DNA of 64,000 bases, from contig CP136061.1 in assembly GCA_032622095.1 (NCBI GenBank), forward strand, positions 126,552,754 to 126,616,753. The letters are read 5' to 3'. A program made the translations under genes and the position numbers. The notes below the pieces were generated by a model. It did not search any database, was not told the DNA's origin, and worked only from the letters and a program-made list of their open reading frames with translations. Positions 44,565 through 56,299 of this stretch are shown here, piece after piece. The first letter of the stretch is position 1. Each line of letters opens with the position of its first letter. The stretch comes from Siphonodentalium dalli (lineage: Eukaryota > Mollusca > Scaphopoda > Gadilida > Siphonodentaliidae).

Positions 44565-45432
44565 AATGTTCAGATAATAAGTTAAATAAATCTATTAATG
44601 CTGTGTTTTGATCTTATTATGTGAACATTCATTCAAATAAATGAATTGGAATTGTGTAAATACCCATCAGTACCAGGCTTTCACATTCCCCCAAATTCAA
44701 GTCGGTAAACGATGTGCACCAAAATATAGAAATACGCCCAAAATAAACATAAGAATTGATGAGAATACATTTAAATTCACGGCGTACTATATTTCTCTCA
44801 GTTTAGAATTTAATAGCACACTTTGAATTTGTAACAATGATGTCACTCCAGGGTTGTGGATGTTATATGAAGATGTACTTTCTTGCACCATCAGGTTGTA
44901 ATATGTTTATTTCTTACAAGCATTGCAACATTTAAGATTTCATGATCTGTTTCTTACATATGCATAATAGTGTTGAGATAGGTTGCACACACGTAACTAC
45001 AGATGTCAACATTCAGTCCAAATATCTTATATTTTCTCTGTGATTTCATACAAACTCGGGAGTTGTACTATTTTTTTACTCAGTTGTAAATTCTCGCACC
45101 GATAGGAGCACAACAAATAGAATGGCATAAATTTAAATACGAGTAAGGTAGCTATGTTTATATAGTATTGAAAACCACTGATATGATTTCAAGATTTTTG
45201 GTGCAAATTTATAAATTAATCTCCTAAAAGGCTGAACAATGGATCCCCCTGATGTGCCGAGATTACAACATTCTAAACATGACATTCTAAACATGATCAG
45301 TACGGTACCCTTTTAACTAAGGATTAATTTTATTACACAGCGTGAACATAAATAGAGCATCTAAATATGATATTGAGAGATTTTTAACTATAAAAATAAT
45401 AAATCATCTTTTATGGACCAATAATTTTAAAT
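44565..45432. other. Intronic sequence, no recognised element
   Basis: Apart from an L-like scrap at 44565-44640 (AAATGTTCAGATAATAAGTT), I see no repeat or coding pattern. Confidence 0.35.
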
Positions 45433-45663
45433 TAACTCTTTCATGAGGTTCATGATGGGAGCTGCGCTTGTGCAGCTTTAAAGATCCTGTGCCAGTGCAT
45501 TCTCTTATATATGCAAGTATCCCATAGGGTCAATGGAGATATTGTTAGGCCAATGTATTCTCTTATATGCGAGGCTCTCTATGGGTGACTTGCATATATA
45601 CGAGAATGCATTGGTACAGGGTTTTCGCAAAATATCAGGAACCTCCAGTCTTGGAAGGGTTAA
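45433..45663. mobile_element. N-family TTAA element, full length
   Basis: TTAA at both ends, 231 bp. Ends CTCTTTCATGAGGTTCATGA and CCTCCAGTCTTGGAAGGG are imperfect inverted repeats. Two hairpin half-modules use TGCATTCTCTTATATATGC and its complement, as in the B family. Confidence 0.78.
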
Positions 45664-46035
45664 TAGTTAGAAAAGATTGAACAGACACAAGTTCCTAAAA
45701 AGACATACTCATTGAGGCCTGTCTGCATTGCTCTTTTGGGTACACTTGACTTGTTTGTAAAACTGAGGCCTTGACGTGGAAACAGCTTAAAGCCTAATAG
45801 AGGTGTGAAATATTTATGATTTCCGTGAATGATGTGTGATGTCTGAGCCATTTCCTGGAGCCCACTTTCATTAGGAGTGAGGATAATATTTTTTCAGTAT
45901 TTATAAGCACCAGGAGATCTAACTTCACCTTTAACCCTTTGAATACTGGATGGTCACTAACCTGTAGTGTAGTTCACTTGAGGAAAATTCATAAAATGGC
46001 CTTACTTAATATATGAATAGTAGTGAAGCTTATAT

Positions 46036-46245
46036 ATAGTAATGCCATAAAGAATCGACTCATTAACCACATCAGAATTATGGGTAATTTTTCAGGATTT
46101 AGTTGGAAATATGGCTTTTTGCCATTCATCGGAAAGAATGGCAACAATAATTTTTCAGGATTTAGTCATATTTCAAACTAAATCCTTAAAAATTACCCAT
46201 AATTCTGCTGTGGTTAAGGAGTCGATTGTTTAGGGCATTACTGTG
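46036..46245. mobile_element. A-family foldback MITE at the edge of the 430-bp satellite (copy 14)
   Basis: Left end degraded (TATAGTAATGCCATAAAGAA), right end GGGCATTACTG TGG. A second inner segment (AATTTTTCAGGATTTAGTCA) is inserted in the loop. The satellite begins at the very next base (GATACAGACGGAGTGGCAAA). Confidence 0.8.
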
Positions 46246-48440
46246 GATACAGACGGAGTGGCAAACAGAGTATGTGCAAAAATGCATGATTGTAAAGTAG
46301 GAATAATGTGAGTAATATTGAATGGTATCTGTATTAGATGAGCATGTGCATGAATTCTACTCATAAGTACAGTTTACAGCCAGATCTCAATAGACATACT
46401 AGTAGAACAGGCTGAGCAACTCCACCTTCTGAAAGTTTTGCCCTCTTGCCTTTTTGTGCATCCCCCACCCCTCCCCCTTGATACTGATATATCATCTCCT
46501 GACACTGAATATTAGCTCTGATAACCAGTTTGACATCAGTGAGAACATGTGCCACACAATAAATAGTGGCCAATGCTTTTAGTTCAGACAGGCTGCCAGA
46601 ATACTTGGACTATATTGCTTCTAGATAAATCCATACTTCTAATGACATAATCTCTTGCTTATCGAGTCAATAGTTAAGCCTATGTAGATACAGACAGGGT
46701 GGCAAACACAGTATGTGCAAAAAGGCATGATAGTAAAGTAGGAATTATGTAGGAGTAATATTGAACGGTATTTGTAGTATATATGAGCATGTGCATTCTA
46801 CTTATAATTCCAGTTTACAGCCAGATCTCAGTAGACAGAGCAGGCAGCGAAATTCCCCCATCCTTTGAACTCGAATGATGGCTGGACAAATAAATGAATT
46901 TGCCCCCTTGCTCATCAATACGTCCATCCTTGTCACTGATAAATCACCCCTGACACTGAATATCAGCATCAGTTCTGACAACCAGTATGACATCTTGGAG
47001 AACATGTTCCGCACAAGAAAGAGTGGCCAATGCTTTTAGGTCAGAAGGGCTGCCAGAATACTAGGACTATATTGTTTCTGGATAAAATCCATACTTCCAA
47101 TGACATAAATCTCTTGCTTATCGAGTCAGTAGGAGTATGTGCAAAAATGCATGATAGTAAAGTAGGAAGTATGAGAGTGATATTGAACGGTATCTGTAGT
47201 ATATATGAGCATATGCATGAATTCTACTCATAATTCCAGTTTACAGCCAGAGCTCAGTAGACACAGAGCAGGTGGATAAATTCCACCTCCTTTGACCTCG
47301 AATGATGGCTGGACAAATTAATGAATTTGCCCCCTTGCCCTTCAATACATCCACCCCCCTTGACACTGATATATCACCCCCTGACACTGAATATCAGCAT
47401 CAGCTCTGACAACCAGTATGACATCTTGGAGAACATGTTCCGCACAATAAAGAGTGGCCAATGCTTTTAGGTCAGAAGGGCTGCCAGAATACTAGGACTA
47501 TATTGTTTCTGTATAAAATCCATACTTCCAACGACATAAATCTCTTGCTTATCGAGTCAGTAGGAGTATGTGCAAAAATGCATGATAGTAAAGTAGGAAG
47601 TATGAGAGTGTTATTGAACGGTATCTGTAGTATATATGAGCATATGCATGAATTCTACTCATAATTCCAGTTTACAGCCAGAGCTCAGTAGACACAGAGC
47701 AGGTGGATAAATTCCACCTCCTTTGACCTCGAATGATGGCTGGACAAATTAATGAATTTGCCCCCTTGCCCTTCAATACATCCACCCCCCCCCCCCCCTT
47801 GACACTGATATATCACCCCCTGACACTGAATATCAGCATCAGCTCTGACAACCAGTATGACATCTTGGAGAACATGTTCCGCACAATAAAGAGTGGCCAA
47901 TGCTTTTAGGTCAGAAGGGCTGCCAGAATACTAGGACTATATTGATTCTGTATAAAATCCATACTTCCAATGACATAAATCTCTTGCTTATCGAGTCAGT
48001 AGGAGTATGTGCAAAAATGCATGATAGTAAAGTAGGAAGTATGAGAGTGATATTGAACGGTATCTGTATTATATATGAGCATGTGCATGAATTCTACTCA
48101 TAATTCCAGTTTACAGCCAGAGCTCAGTAGACACAGAGCAGGTGGATAAATTCCACCTCCTTTGACCTCGAATGATGGCTGGACAAATTAATGAATTTGC
48201 CCCCTTGCCCTTCAATACATCCACCCCCCTTGACACTGATATATCACCCCCTGACACTGAATATCAGCATCAGCTCTGACAACCAGTATGACATCTTGGA
48301 GAACATGTTCCGCACAATAAAGAGTGGCCAATGCTTTTAGGTCAGAAGGGCTACCGGAATACTAGGACTATATTGTTTCTGTATAAAATCCATACTTCCA
48401 ACGACATAAATCTCTGCACTTGCTTATCGAGTCAGTAGGA
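46246..48440 (+). repeat. 430-bp satellite array, about five units
   Basis: Units start at GCCAATGCTTTTAG at 46569, 47026, 47457, 47896 and 48327, with periods of 457, 431, 439 and 431 bp. The inner units are nearly identical, and the 46246-47025 part is more diverged. Length differences come mostly from a poly-C tract (near 47360 and 47786). The near-identical 67-codon frames in three units follow from this similarity and show no coding constraint that I can see. The last unit is cut at TTATCGAGTCAGTAGGAA. Confidence 0.9.
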
Positions 48441-50940
48441 AGTCTATATTTTCTATCAAATTTATCCCGCGCAAAACGGCTCTCAACAAAGGAAATAGTT
48501 GGATGTTCATGGGTACGAATCAATTCAAATATGATCGGTGTAGAATGCTTTAGAACCCTAATTGCATTTTCACAGACAATGGATTTGTGTGCACTTGCAG
48601 CCTGGAGGTGTTCTGAGGACAAATGATATTCTGTCAGTTCATCAGTGCTGGTTATTAACAGAGATAACAGAAATCTCTTCTCTCCCCCCACATCGATTTA
48701 CTGGCGAGATCCCCCATGTTATCGGAATGTGATCAATGAAATATATTTACCATTTTGTTCATTCTGACAACCACATATGGCAGGATGGCTAGTATTGATA
48801 AGGTTCATAAAGATATAAATTGGATGGGAATGAAACAAAAATTGTTTTTGAATAAACTGGGGCTAGTTGTTTTCCTCATATGGAAATAGAGGATCGCTGA
48901 GCTTTATAATATCTTTGGACAAAAATTGGGTAAATTTATGTCTGTTTTCCAGTTCTTCCTTTATGTAAGTTCTTTCTCAGAGTATAAACGTTTATGTAAT
49001 TAAATCCCTGGAGTGAGGAGATGTGGCTAGAGAATCCCTGTTGAGGGGTTGTCCATATTTAAATTCCCAACAGTACTGAGTGTCCCCTCCTTGAACCAGA
49101 CCAAACTCCCAGGTATGCAAAATTCTATTTGCACTTCTATTTACCTACACGGTAACACCATGCACCATCCAGCACCATTGGGTTGGAACTTTCCAACTAG
49201 TACCTCAAGCTTTCCAACTGGTGACTGTTGGGTCTAATATGAATCATACGTGACACGTAGTGGAGCAACCACACATGGATTGTGCAATCTTGTCTGGATT
49301 CTGGCCCACACAGCCAACATGGCGTAAATGATGCCATGAACAGTGCCATGACGTCTTCTCGGGTTTTCATTAAGCTAACTAACAAGATTGGTCTAAATGA
49401 AACTAATAGGCCTATGCCTAAATCACATGGGAATTCTTCGGAAGTTGTGAAATTTACAATTTTATTTTCATCTTGTTGGCCCAGTTCCGATTCTGCAATT
49501 TTACAATCTCCAGACAGTTGCTAACCGGACGTCACGTGTCAATTTCAAGTTGGCTCATCGCTATAGAAGATATAGCAAAAAATAATATGATGTCATCATT
49601 CACCTGCACCTAAGGTATAAGCACCAATGCGCGCTTGTGGTTACTATAACCAACAACAAACTAACCACTAATTGGAAAATCAAACTACGCATACTATTTG
49701 CAACTTAATTTTGGTGTGAAATTTTCTACTATTGTTTTGGCAGTCATGAAGTTTTCTGACTGTTGAACACCCCCCCCCCCCCCCATGTTGCCTATGTCAG
49801 ATACATCTGAGGGCAAAGGGCAACATTCAGATTCTCACAAGTCAAGGATGGGATGAACTTGACATTGATCAAAAAGTAGAAAAATTGTAAATGCTCGGGT
49901 ATCCTTGTCCTCTTAAGCTAAGGCTTGGTTCTAACATGGATGGTCAAGACAAGGGCCGTACATGTATGCCGAAACAATTGTTTGCATTCACTAACTTTTA
50001 CAAATGGACAAGTCTTTTTACTTTTTAATGGATACATCGCTGAGATTTCCAATTCTCATTTCAAGGTCCATGGCAATCTAATAAAATTAGACCGTGTTTC
50101 ATTTCACTCAACTTACGGTCTAAGGATTCTCATGGTTAAAATTATTCCAAACGAGAGAAATATAGCCAATTCGCAGCGGGCGATGCCTTGCTTGACCAAT
50201 GAATAGCTTCCTGCAAATTCAATTAATATTCACTTATTCATACAAGCCACACCTGCGGCATTTGACTGCAATCTCATGAAGTTATCGTATAAACTACACG
50301 TTAGCGTCACATCTTAACTGACTATTAAAACATCATATGTTCAAAATCAGAACTAACGTACGTTTATTCATAATTGGGGAATGATCAGACAGAACAAGTA
50401 TACATAATAGAATTGTATTTGCAAAGATATTCAAAAAACTAGTATTTTCTCCTAACCTGTGGATATTACGTCACGTGCCAAATAGGGATCACTACAACTT
50501 CGTAGTAAATTCCAAGCACATTTCCAAATATGGAGATGACGCAACATGACAGCGGTACAGCTCAATAAGATTATCGTAGCCTGCTTATCGCTATGTTTTC
50601 AATACATTGTTCTTTATAATATAGCATTTGAATGGCGAAACTTTTATTCTGCATGTATAGTGAAGCAATTAACTTTGAGAGCATTATATTGCACGGGAAT
50701 TGGTTAGAGGAAGAGTGACTCCTCTTAAATGTTTACATGACCTCAGGCGCACCTGTGTGGATCTGTGTGTGTATCACAATGATAAACACTGCCTTTTGAA
50801 TTTTACTGAGTTTTCACCACAAAAAAGGGGAATTCCCCGTTCATCTCTGAAATCAGATAGAATGCCGGTGTCCTCAGACGTACATGTAGATGAATATAAT
50901 GAGATGGTGTCTTGATATTTATCACACTGGGTCCATGGTA
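48441..50940. other. Long stretch without recognised repeats
   Basis: About 2.5 kb in which I can place neither a mobile element nor a coding exon. Open frames of 60-107 codons (48368-48691 minus, 49925-50206 plus) show no recognisable motifs. A poly-C run lies near 49767-49783. Either unique intron or old unrecognisable repeats. Confidence 0.4.
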
Positions 50941-50944
50941 ACCA

Positions 50945-51363
50945 CACCTCAAAATATGGTGCTGGACATTTGCAGAATGAGATCCCCAGAGGGTGAATTT
51001 AGTGATGCTATCACATACAGCGGGCTAGCATCACCAAATTCATCAGCTGGGGAACTCATTCTGCTATAGGAGAACTAGATACAGGTTTAAGTTCCCAGAT
51101 GGTGATGTGCACCCTTTGGGCACCTTGATTATGCATTGTGTCATCTGCCAATTTGGAGATATTAAAGAACATTAAATTAAAAAAAAAAAACTTTTAGAAG
51201 AAGAAACTAAAAACTTGTTAATTTGATAATACATTGTAAAGATACTTTCCCGAGAAGATGAGGCCTTAGCAGAATGAGTTCCCCAGAGGTGAATTTAGTG
51301 ATGCACTAAATTCACCCTCTGGGGACCTCATTCTGCAAATATCTGGCACCATATTTTGAGGTG
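50945..51363. mobile_element. C-family twin-hairpin element, full length (copy 8)
   Basis: Terminal inverted repeats CACCTCAAAATATGGTGC and GCACCATATTTTGAGGTG. Left hairpin 50974-51065, spacer with GTTCCCAGATGGTGATGTGC and an AT-rich run, right hairpin 51270-51335 with a short loop. 419 bp. I see no clear target duplication. Confidence 0.8.
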
Positions 51364-51748
51364 ACTATCAGCCTCAGAAAGTACATTGTTTAAATTTGCC
51401 TTTCTCCTCTAACGTGTTTAGTTGCTATTATAGATTCATGAGATTTGCAATGGATTTCCATAAAATGTTATAGGTTTCCCCATTTCGTTGCCATAAATTA
51501 TCATTGATTTACATGAATTTACATTGTAACTTGGTGGATTGGTAAGAGCTGGTGGAAATTAATGATATTTCATGTACTTTTGCTCAGTTGGGTCTAATTG
51601 GTTGATAGCAACATTAGAATGCTACATTACAATGTAGCTCATCCAACAGCCGGCATATTTTTTAGACTTTCTTTCTTGAGAGCCTTTGTGTTCCAAGTTT
51701 TCTTTGCATTTTAGTGTTTATGTGGAGTTTTATTTGAATATCTTGCCA

Positions 51749-52010
51749 TTAACTCTCCCATGACTGGAACTTCCTGAAAGTTTTCAAAAACCCTGCGCTA
51801 ATGCATTCTCTTATATATGCGAGTCTCCATAGGGAACCTCGCATATATAAGAAAATACATTGGTCTAATAATATTTACCTTGACCTTGTAAGCCAGTGCA
51901 TTCTCTTGTATATGTGAGGCTCCCTATGGGAGACTCCCATATATAAGAGAATGCACTGACACATGATCTTAATGCTGCATCAGTGCAGCTCATGTAATAA
52001 AAAGGGTTAA
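51749..52010. mobile_element. N-family TTAA element, full length
   Basis: TTAA at both ends, 262 bp. Left end CTCTCCCATGACTGGAACTT, right end AATAAAAAGGG. The two internal hairpin modules (51805-51865 and 51897-51960) are built from GCATTCTCTTATATATGCGA and GTATATGTGAGG-type arms. Confidence 0.76.
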
Positions 52011-52055
52011 AATTTGTCTCTACTTAATATTGTCTATAGTTATTGCTTATAAGAC

Positions 52056-52309
52056 CAAGCCTTGAAATAGTGTGTCTGTCATTTGCAGAATGAGGTCCCC
52101 AGAGGGTGAATTTGGTGATGCTAGCCCATTATGCGGGGTAGCATCACTAAATTCACCCTCTGGGAACCTCATTCTGCTTACATCTCAGCAGAATGAGGTT
52201 CCCAGAGGGTTAATTTGGTGATGCTAGCCCGCATAATGGGCTAGCATCACCAAATTCACCCTCTGGGGACCTCATTCTGCAAATGACAGACACACTATTT
52301 CAAGGCTTG
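52056..52309. mobile_element. C-family twin-hairpin element, compact and complete (copy 9)
   Basis: 254 bp with perfect terminal repeats CAAGCCTTGAAATAGTG and CACTATTTCAAGGCTTG, flanked by the perfect 8-bp duplication TATAAGAC (52048-52055, 52310-52317). Two 85-bp hairpins are separated by only about 15 bp, so the whole element is also one large palindrome. This copy defines the family ends and supports hAT-type insertion. Confidence 0.9.
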
Positions 52310-52785
52310 TATAAGACCCACTTGGTGGAGCTGGATCTGTCATCAACACCTACTTGAAGAACATTACATTCTACATTTTATTTGAGAAGACTTTGACAAC
52401 ACTTAAGTTTGTCCAGTTGTACCCTTTTGTAAAACACGACATGTGATTTACACAGGGATATATATATCCTTAAATAAAATTCAACCCCTTGATTACTGAA
52501 TTGAAGCATACATGCAGTTATGAAAGTATTCACTTTAACGGTCTATTTATTACTCATTTAGATGGATGTTATCGTTCCAAGATCTTCCATAATACATATC
52601 ATCTGAATTATTCAAAAATTTATATGTTAATAGTCATTCCTTCTTCACAAATTAAAATCACTGAAAATTATGAGAGTATTTTATATAATTGACTGAGATT
52701 GTGTATTGCCAGTTTTGTTACAATAACCTTCGTAAGTTTATTTGCTATGCGCATTTGAACACCAAGCGAAGTGTTTCACTTCATT

Positions 52786-53259
52786 TTAACCCTTTCTATA
52801 CCAATGGATTCTCCAACAAAGTGAAAACAGTGTACGGTAATGCCCTAAATAACGACTCCTTAACCACAGCAGAATTATGGGTAATTTTTCAGGATTTAGT
52901 CGGAAATATGGCTTGTTGCCATTCATCGGAAAGCTCTTACTGAGAGCTTTTCGATGAATGGCAACAAGCCATATTTCCGACTAAATCCTGAAAAATTACC
53001 CATTATTCTGCTGTGGTTAAGGAGTCGTTATTTAAGGCATTACTGTACATTGGACTGGTCTATTACTGACTTGAAGGGATATACATGTACAGGTAATATA
53101 TTTAAGCAGACGGCAGATAATACAGGTACATATAAAGGAGTTCTGTTTATTGGTGAGAAATGTTCAGATAATAACTTCAAAACACTGTTTAACTTATTAT
53201 CTGAACATTTCCTATGGGATAACGACTCATCAATGAGAGTTTTGTATGGAAATGGTTAA
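52786..53259. mobile_element. L-family TTAA element carrying an A-family MITE
   Basis: TTAA at 52786 and 53256. L blocks CCCTTTCTATACCAATGGAT, CAGATAATACAGGTACAT, TTTAACTTATTATCTGAACA and CAATGAGAGTTTTGTATGG. The A-family MITE occupies 52833-53047. Confidence 0.75.
52833..53047. mobile_element. A-family foldback MITE, full length (copy 15)
   Basis: TACGGTAATGCCC to GGCATTACTGTA, nearly perfect arms. Flanking GTG|TA and TA|CAT match the L consensus AGTGTACATTGGA, so TA was duplicated at insertion. Confidence 0.88.
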
Positions 53260-53794
53260 CAGGTTATAAAGTGACTCAATTTGTTAGTAATCTAGTTCAC
53301 AAATACCATAATTTATACATCTACAAGAGAACTAAACTCAATGTTATGACGGAATGCTGTGAAGCGGTGACTCTATGTTAAATTTATCACATAAAACCAC
53401 TATCTTTACAATCGCCATTGGAAAAGTCGGCCTTCAGGCAAAAATCTGGTGCAACAAAGGGACAAGAAATGATTATAAAAAATTCAACAGAACGCTAATA
53501 AGTTGGAGTGATATTCAGTTGACTGCCCGGCCTTGAAATCAGTCATCAATAATTAAGTGGTATCACATCTGTAAATACATACATCTCTCATTGGTGACCA
53601 TTGATACTTTATTGTTTGAAGTGCATAGCATCTCCTTTTTACTGTAAATATTTCGATCACTTTCCTAAATATTTTGCCTCTAGTACATGTATGTAAAATA
53701 AAATTCAATCTTTTCATTAATTAAGATCATAAAGCAAATTGACTGCTTTAAATTAATAAATTTATCACTTGGTACCTAGAATATCAGTGGGGTA

Positions 53795-54510
53795 CACTGC
53801 CGGGTATTTTTGTCCCCCAAAATTTTTCCGGATGATAACTTTAGTTTTAGTTATCTGATTGTTTTCAAATTTAATATGTGGATTATACTCACAAGAAAAT
53901 ACAGATCAAGTTTGAATTTGGGTCTGGTCCGCCCATTTTTGCTGAAGTTATGGTTCTTGTTGACTTAGAATTTGTTGATTATTTTGGTTTCCTGGTGATA
54001 ACATTAGTTTTAGTTGTCTGATTGTATTCAAATTTGGTATATGGATAACTCATATGAAAATAAATTTGGTATATGGATTATTACTCATATGAAAATACAA
54101 GTCAAGTTCGACTTTGGGGTAATTTGACTATTATTTTGGTTTCTGTGTCATAGCTTTAGTTAAACAGTAATGCCCTAAGTAATCGACTCCTTAACCACAG
54201 CAGAATTATCGGTAACTTTTCAGGATTTAGTCAGAAATATGGCTTGTTGCCATTTATCGGAAAGCTCTCCCTGAGGCATTACTGTATATACATGTGAGTC
54301 GATTAATTAGGGTGTTACTTTAGTTATCTAATTGTTTTCAAATTTAGTGCGTGGATTACTCATATGAAAATACAAGTCAATTAAGTTCCACCTATTTTTA
54401 CCGGAGTTATGGTCCTTGTTGTTTATTTCTAAAAAGCCCCCGCCCCAAATGAAGCCACCTTTAGGGGGACACTGAGGCTGGGCAGCCTTTTATTAGTTAC
54501 TAGCATGTAG
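53795..54510 (+). mobile_element. HINE-like core repeats, subfamily with CCTTTTATTAG tail
   Basis: Units start TTTCCGGATGATAACTTTAG or TTTCCTGGTGATAACATTAG and carry GTATATGGATTACTCATATG and GAAAATACAGATCAAGTTTG. The tail AAAGCCACCTTTAGGGGGAC ... CAGCCTTTTATTAG parallels the one at 34700-34770. An A-family copy lies at 54163-54325. Confidence 0.55.
54163..54325. mobile_element. A-family foldback MITE, scrambled right arm (copy 16)
   Basis: The left arm is complete (AACAGTAATGCCC to GGAAAGCTCTC). The right terminus occurs twice: GAGGCATTACTGTA at 54273 and GAGTCGATTAATTAGGGTGT at 54297. Confidence 0.7.
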
Positions 54511-54535
54511 TCTAGGAATCAAATTATTGAAAAGC

Positions 54536-55660
54536 TTTTTATACACCCGTTTGAAATTATATGCTCGTTTGAAAAAATGGTTGTATTATGTAAATGGGTT
54601 TACCGTCCGTCCCGCTGCTTTTGGTTTCCGGATGATAACATTAGATTGAATCTAGTGAACTGAACCAAATTTGATATGTTAGTTTACCACACCAAAACAC
54701 AGATCAAGTTCGAATATGGGTTTTGTCCGCATGATTTTGACTGAGTTATGCCCCTTTTTGTCCGCCGACCCAACGGGTTCGGAGGACTATTATAATCAGC
54801 CTGTGTGTGCGTCCGTCCGTGCGTCCGTCCGAGGTTTCCGGATGATAACTTTAGTTAGAGTGAACCAAATTAAATTAAATTTGGATGTGGGTTTACTAGC
54901 AGAAAAGACAGGTCAAGTTCGAATTCTGGTTACGTCCGCCAATTTTCACCAGAGTTATGCCCCTTTTTCGACTTAGAATTTGACCGTCTGTTAACATTTT
55001 TGGTTTCCGACTGATAACTCCAGTTTGGATTATTTGATCTGAACCAAAGTTGGTATGTGTATTTCCCAGCTAAATATTCAGGCCAAGTTCGAATATGGGT
55101 TCCGTTCAATTATTTTTACGGCCCTTTTTTTACTTAGAATTTAACCGTCTGTTAACATTTTTGGTTTCCGACCGATAACTCCAGTTTGGATTATTTGATC
55201 TGAAACAAAGTTGGTGTGTGTCTTTCTCCCAGCAAAACACAGGTCAAGTTCGAATTCGGGTTCCGCCCGCCAATTTTAACCAGAGTTATGTCCCTTTTTT
55301 ACTTAGAATTTTTGCCAATTTGAGGTTTCCGGATGATAACTTTAGTAAATGTGTACTGAATGAAATTAAATTTGGTATGTAGGTTTACTAGCACTAAAGA
55401 CAGGTTTTTATGCGCAAACAACGGTTGTATCAAGCCTACGCTTAGAGGCAGACATGAGGTCTACCGACCTTTTATTTGACTTAGATTTTACCTGATTTGC
55501 TGTTTCCGGATGATAACTTTAGATTGAATCAAGTGAACTGAACCAAATTTGGTATTTTAGCTTACCACCCCAAAATACAGATCAAGTTCGAATATGGGTT
55601 TCGTCCGCATGATTTTGACTGAGTTATGCCCCTTTTTCGACTTAGATTTTACCTGATATG
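54536..55660 (+). mobile_element. HINE-D-type core array (second locus, left part)
   Basis: A degenerate head TTATACACCCGTTTGAAATT at 54539, a second GTCCGTCCGTGCGTCCGTCC microsatellite at 54810, and six or more core units with GTTTCCGGATGATAACTTTA, CAGGTCAAGTTCGAAT and GAGTTATGCCCC. One unit is interrupted by a 75-bp block (TTTTTATGCGCAAACAACGG ... GTCTACCGACCTTTTATT) that recurs at 56696-56766. Confidence 0.65.
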
Positions 55661-55664
55661 CGGT

Positions 55665-56065
55665 TTCCTGTATAAACCACCGAAAGTGCCATGTAGGAAG
55701 CTGCACGTGCAAACCTGCAAAGGCTTCTATGCAAATATGAGAATAAACAGGAGCTTCTGATTATTGGTGATTTCGATGTGGATTGGAATGTACATTCTGC
55801 TGACAAACATTCTCTACAAAACTGTCTTGTTGCCAAAGGATTTCATCAGATTTTATCGAAATCCACTACAGATTATGGTTCATGTATTGGCTTAATCTTT
55901 ACAAACAAGGAAACTGTGCATTGCAGTGTTTCGGAAGCAGGGTCCGCGCTGGATCGAAATTTACTTTTGCCAAATAATTTGCCAAATGAAAATATATTTT
56001 GCCAAATTATTTTAGCAATTGCCAAATGCTATCCCCGATATTATCATTTTCGGCAACCGTAAGTC
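55665..56065 (+). pseudogene. LINE (non-LTR) endonuclease fragment
   Basis: YKPP at the left is in another frame from ANLQRLLCKYENKQ, ELLIIGDFDVDWN, LQNCLVAKGFHQILSKSTTD and YGSCIGLIFTN. The GDFxxDW motif is the Asp/Asn catalytic block of the APE-type endonuclease in non-LTR retrotransposons, and STTDYGSCIDHIFTN-type sequence follows it in many. The SDH motif that should come next is degraded (EAGSALDRN). There is no reverse transcriptase. It is a short frame-shifted fragment between two HINE arrays. Confidence 0.78.
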
Positions 56066-56299
56066 TTATGTTTCGACACTCGCGGTTTGAACGACTTTTG
56101 ATATCGATAGAAATTCAGGTAGTTAATAATTAATTATACTCGCATCTCTATTGTGGTTTATCACACAACAATAAGCCGATCACCGAACAATACAATGGTA
56201 GAAGGGTTTCTCCATCAGAAGGGCACATCACAGGAGGATTAGTAATCCCTCCAACCATCAGTACTAATGCTATGAGATTAACTGCATCTTAATAGAGGT

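Noticed and set aside
47030-48103. Three near-identical 67-codon open frames (MLLGQKGCQN...)
   Set aside because: They lie in successive units of a 430-bp satellite and are identical because the DNA is; there is no motif, no codon-type bias in the differences, and other units lack the frame.
49925-50206. 93-codon open frame in a repeat-poor stretch
   Set aside because: No motif recognised and no splice sites flanking it that would fit the tomosyn phase; kept only as unassigned sequence.
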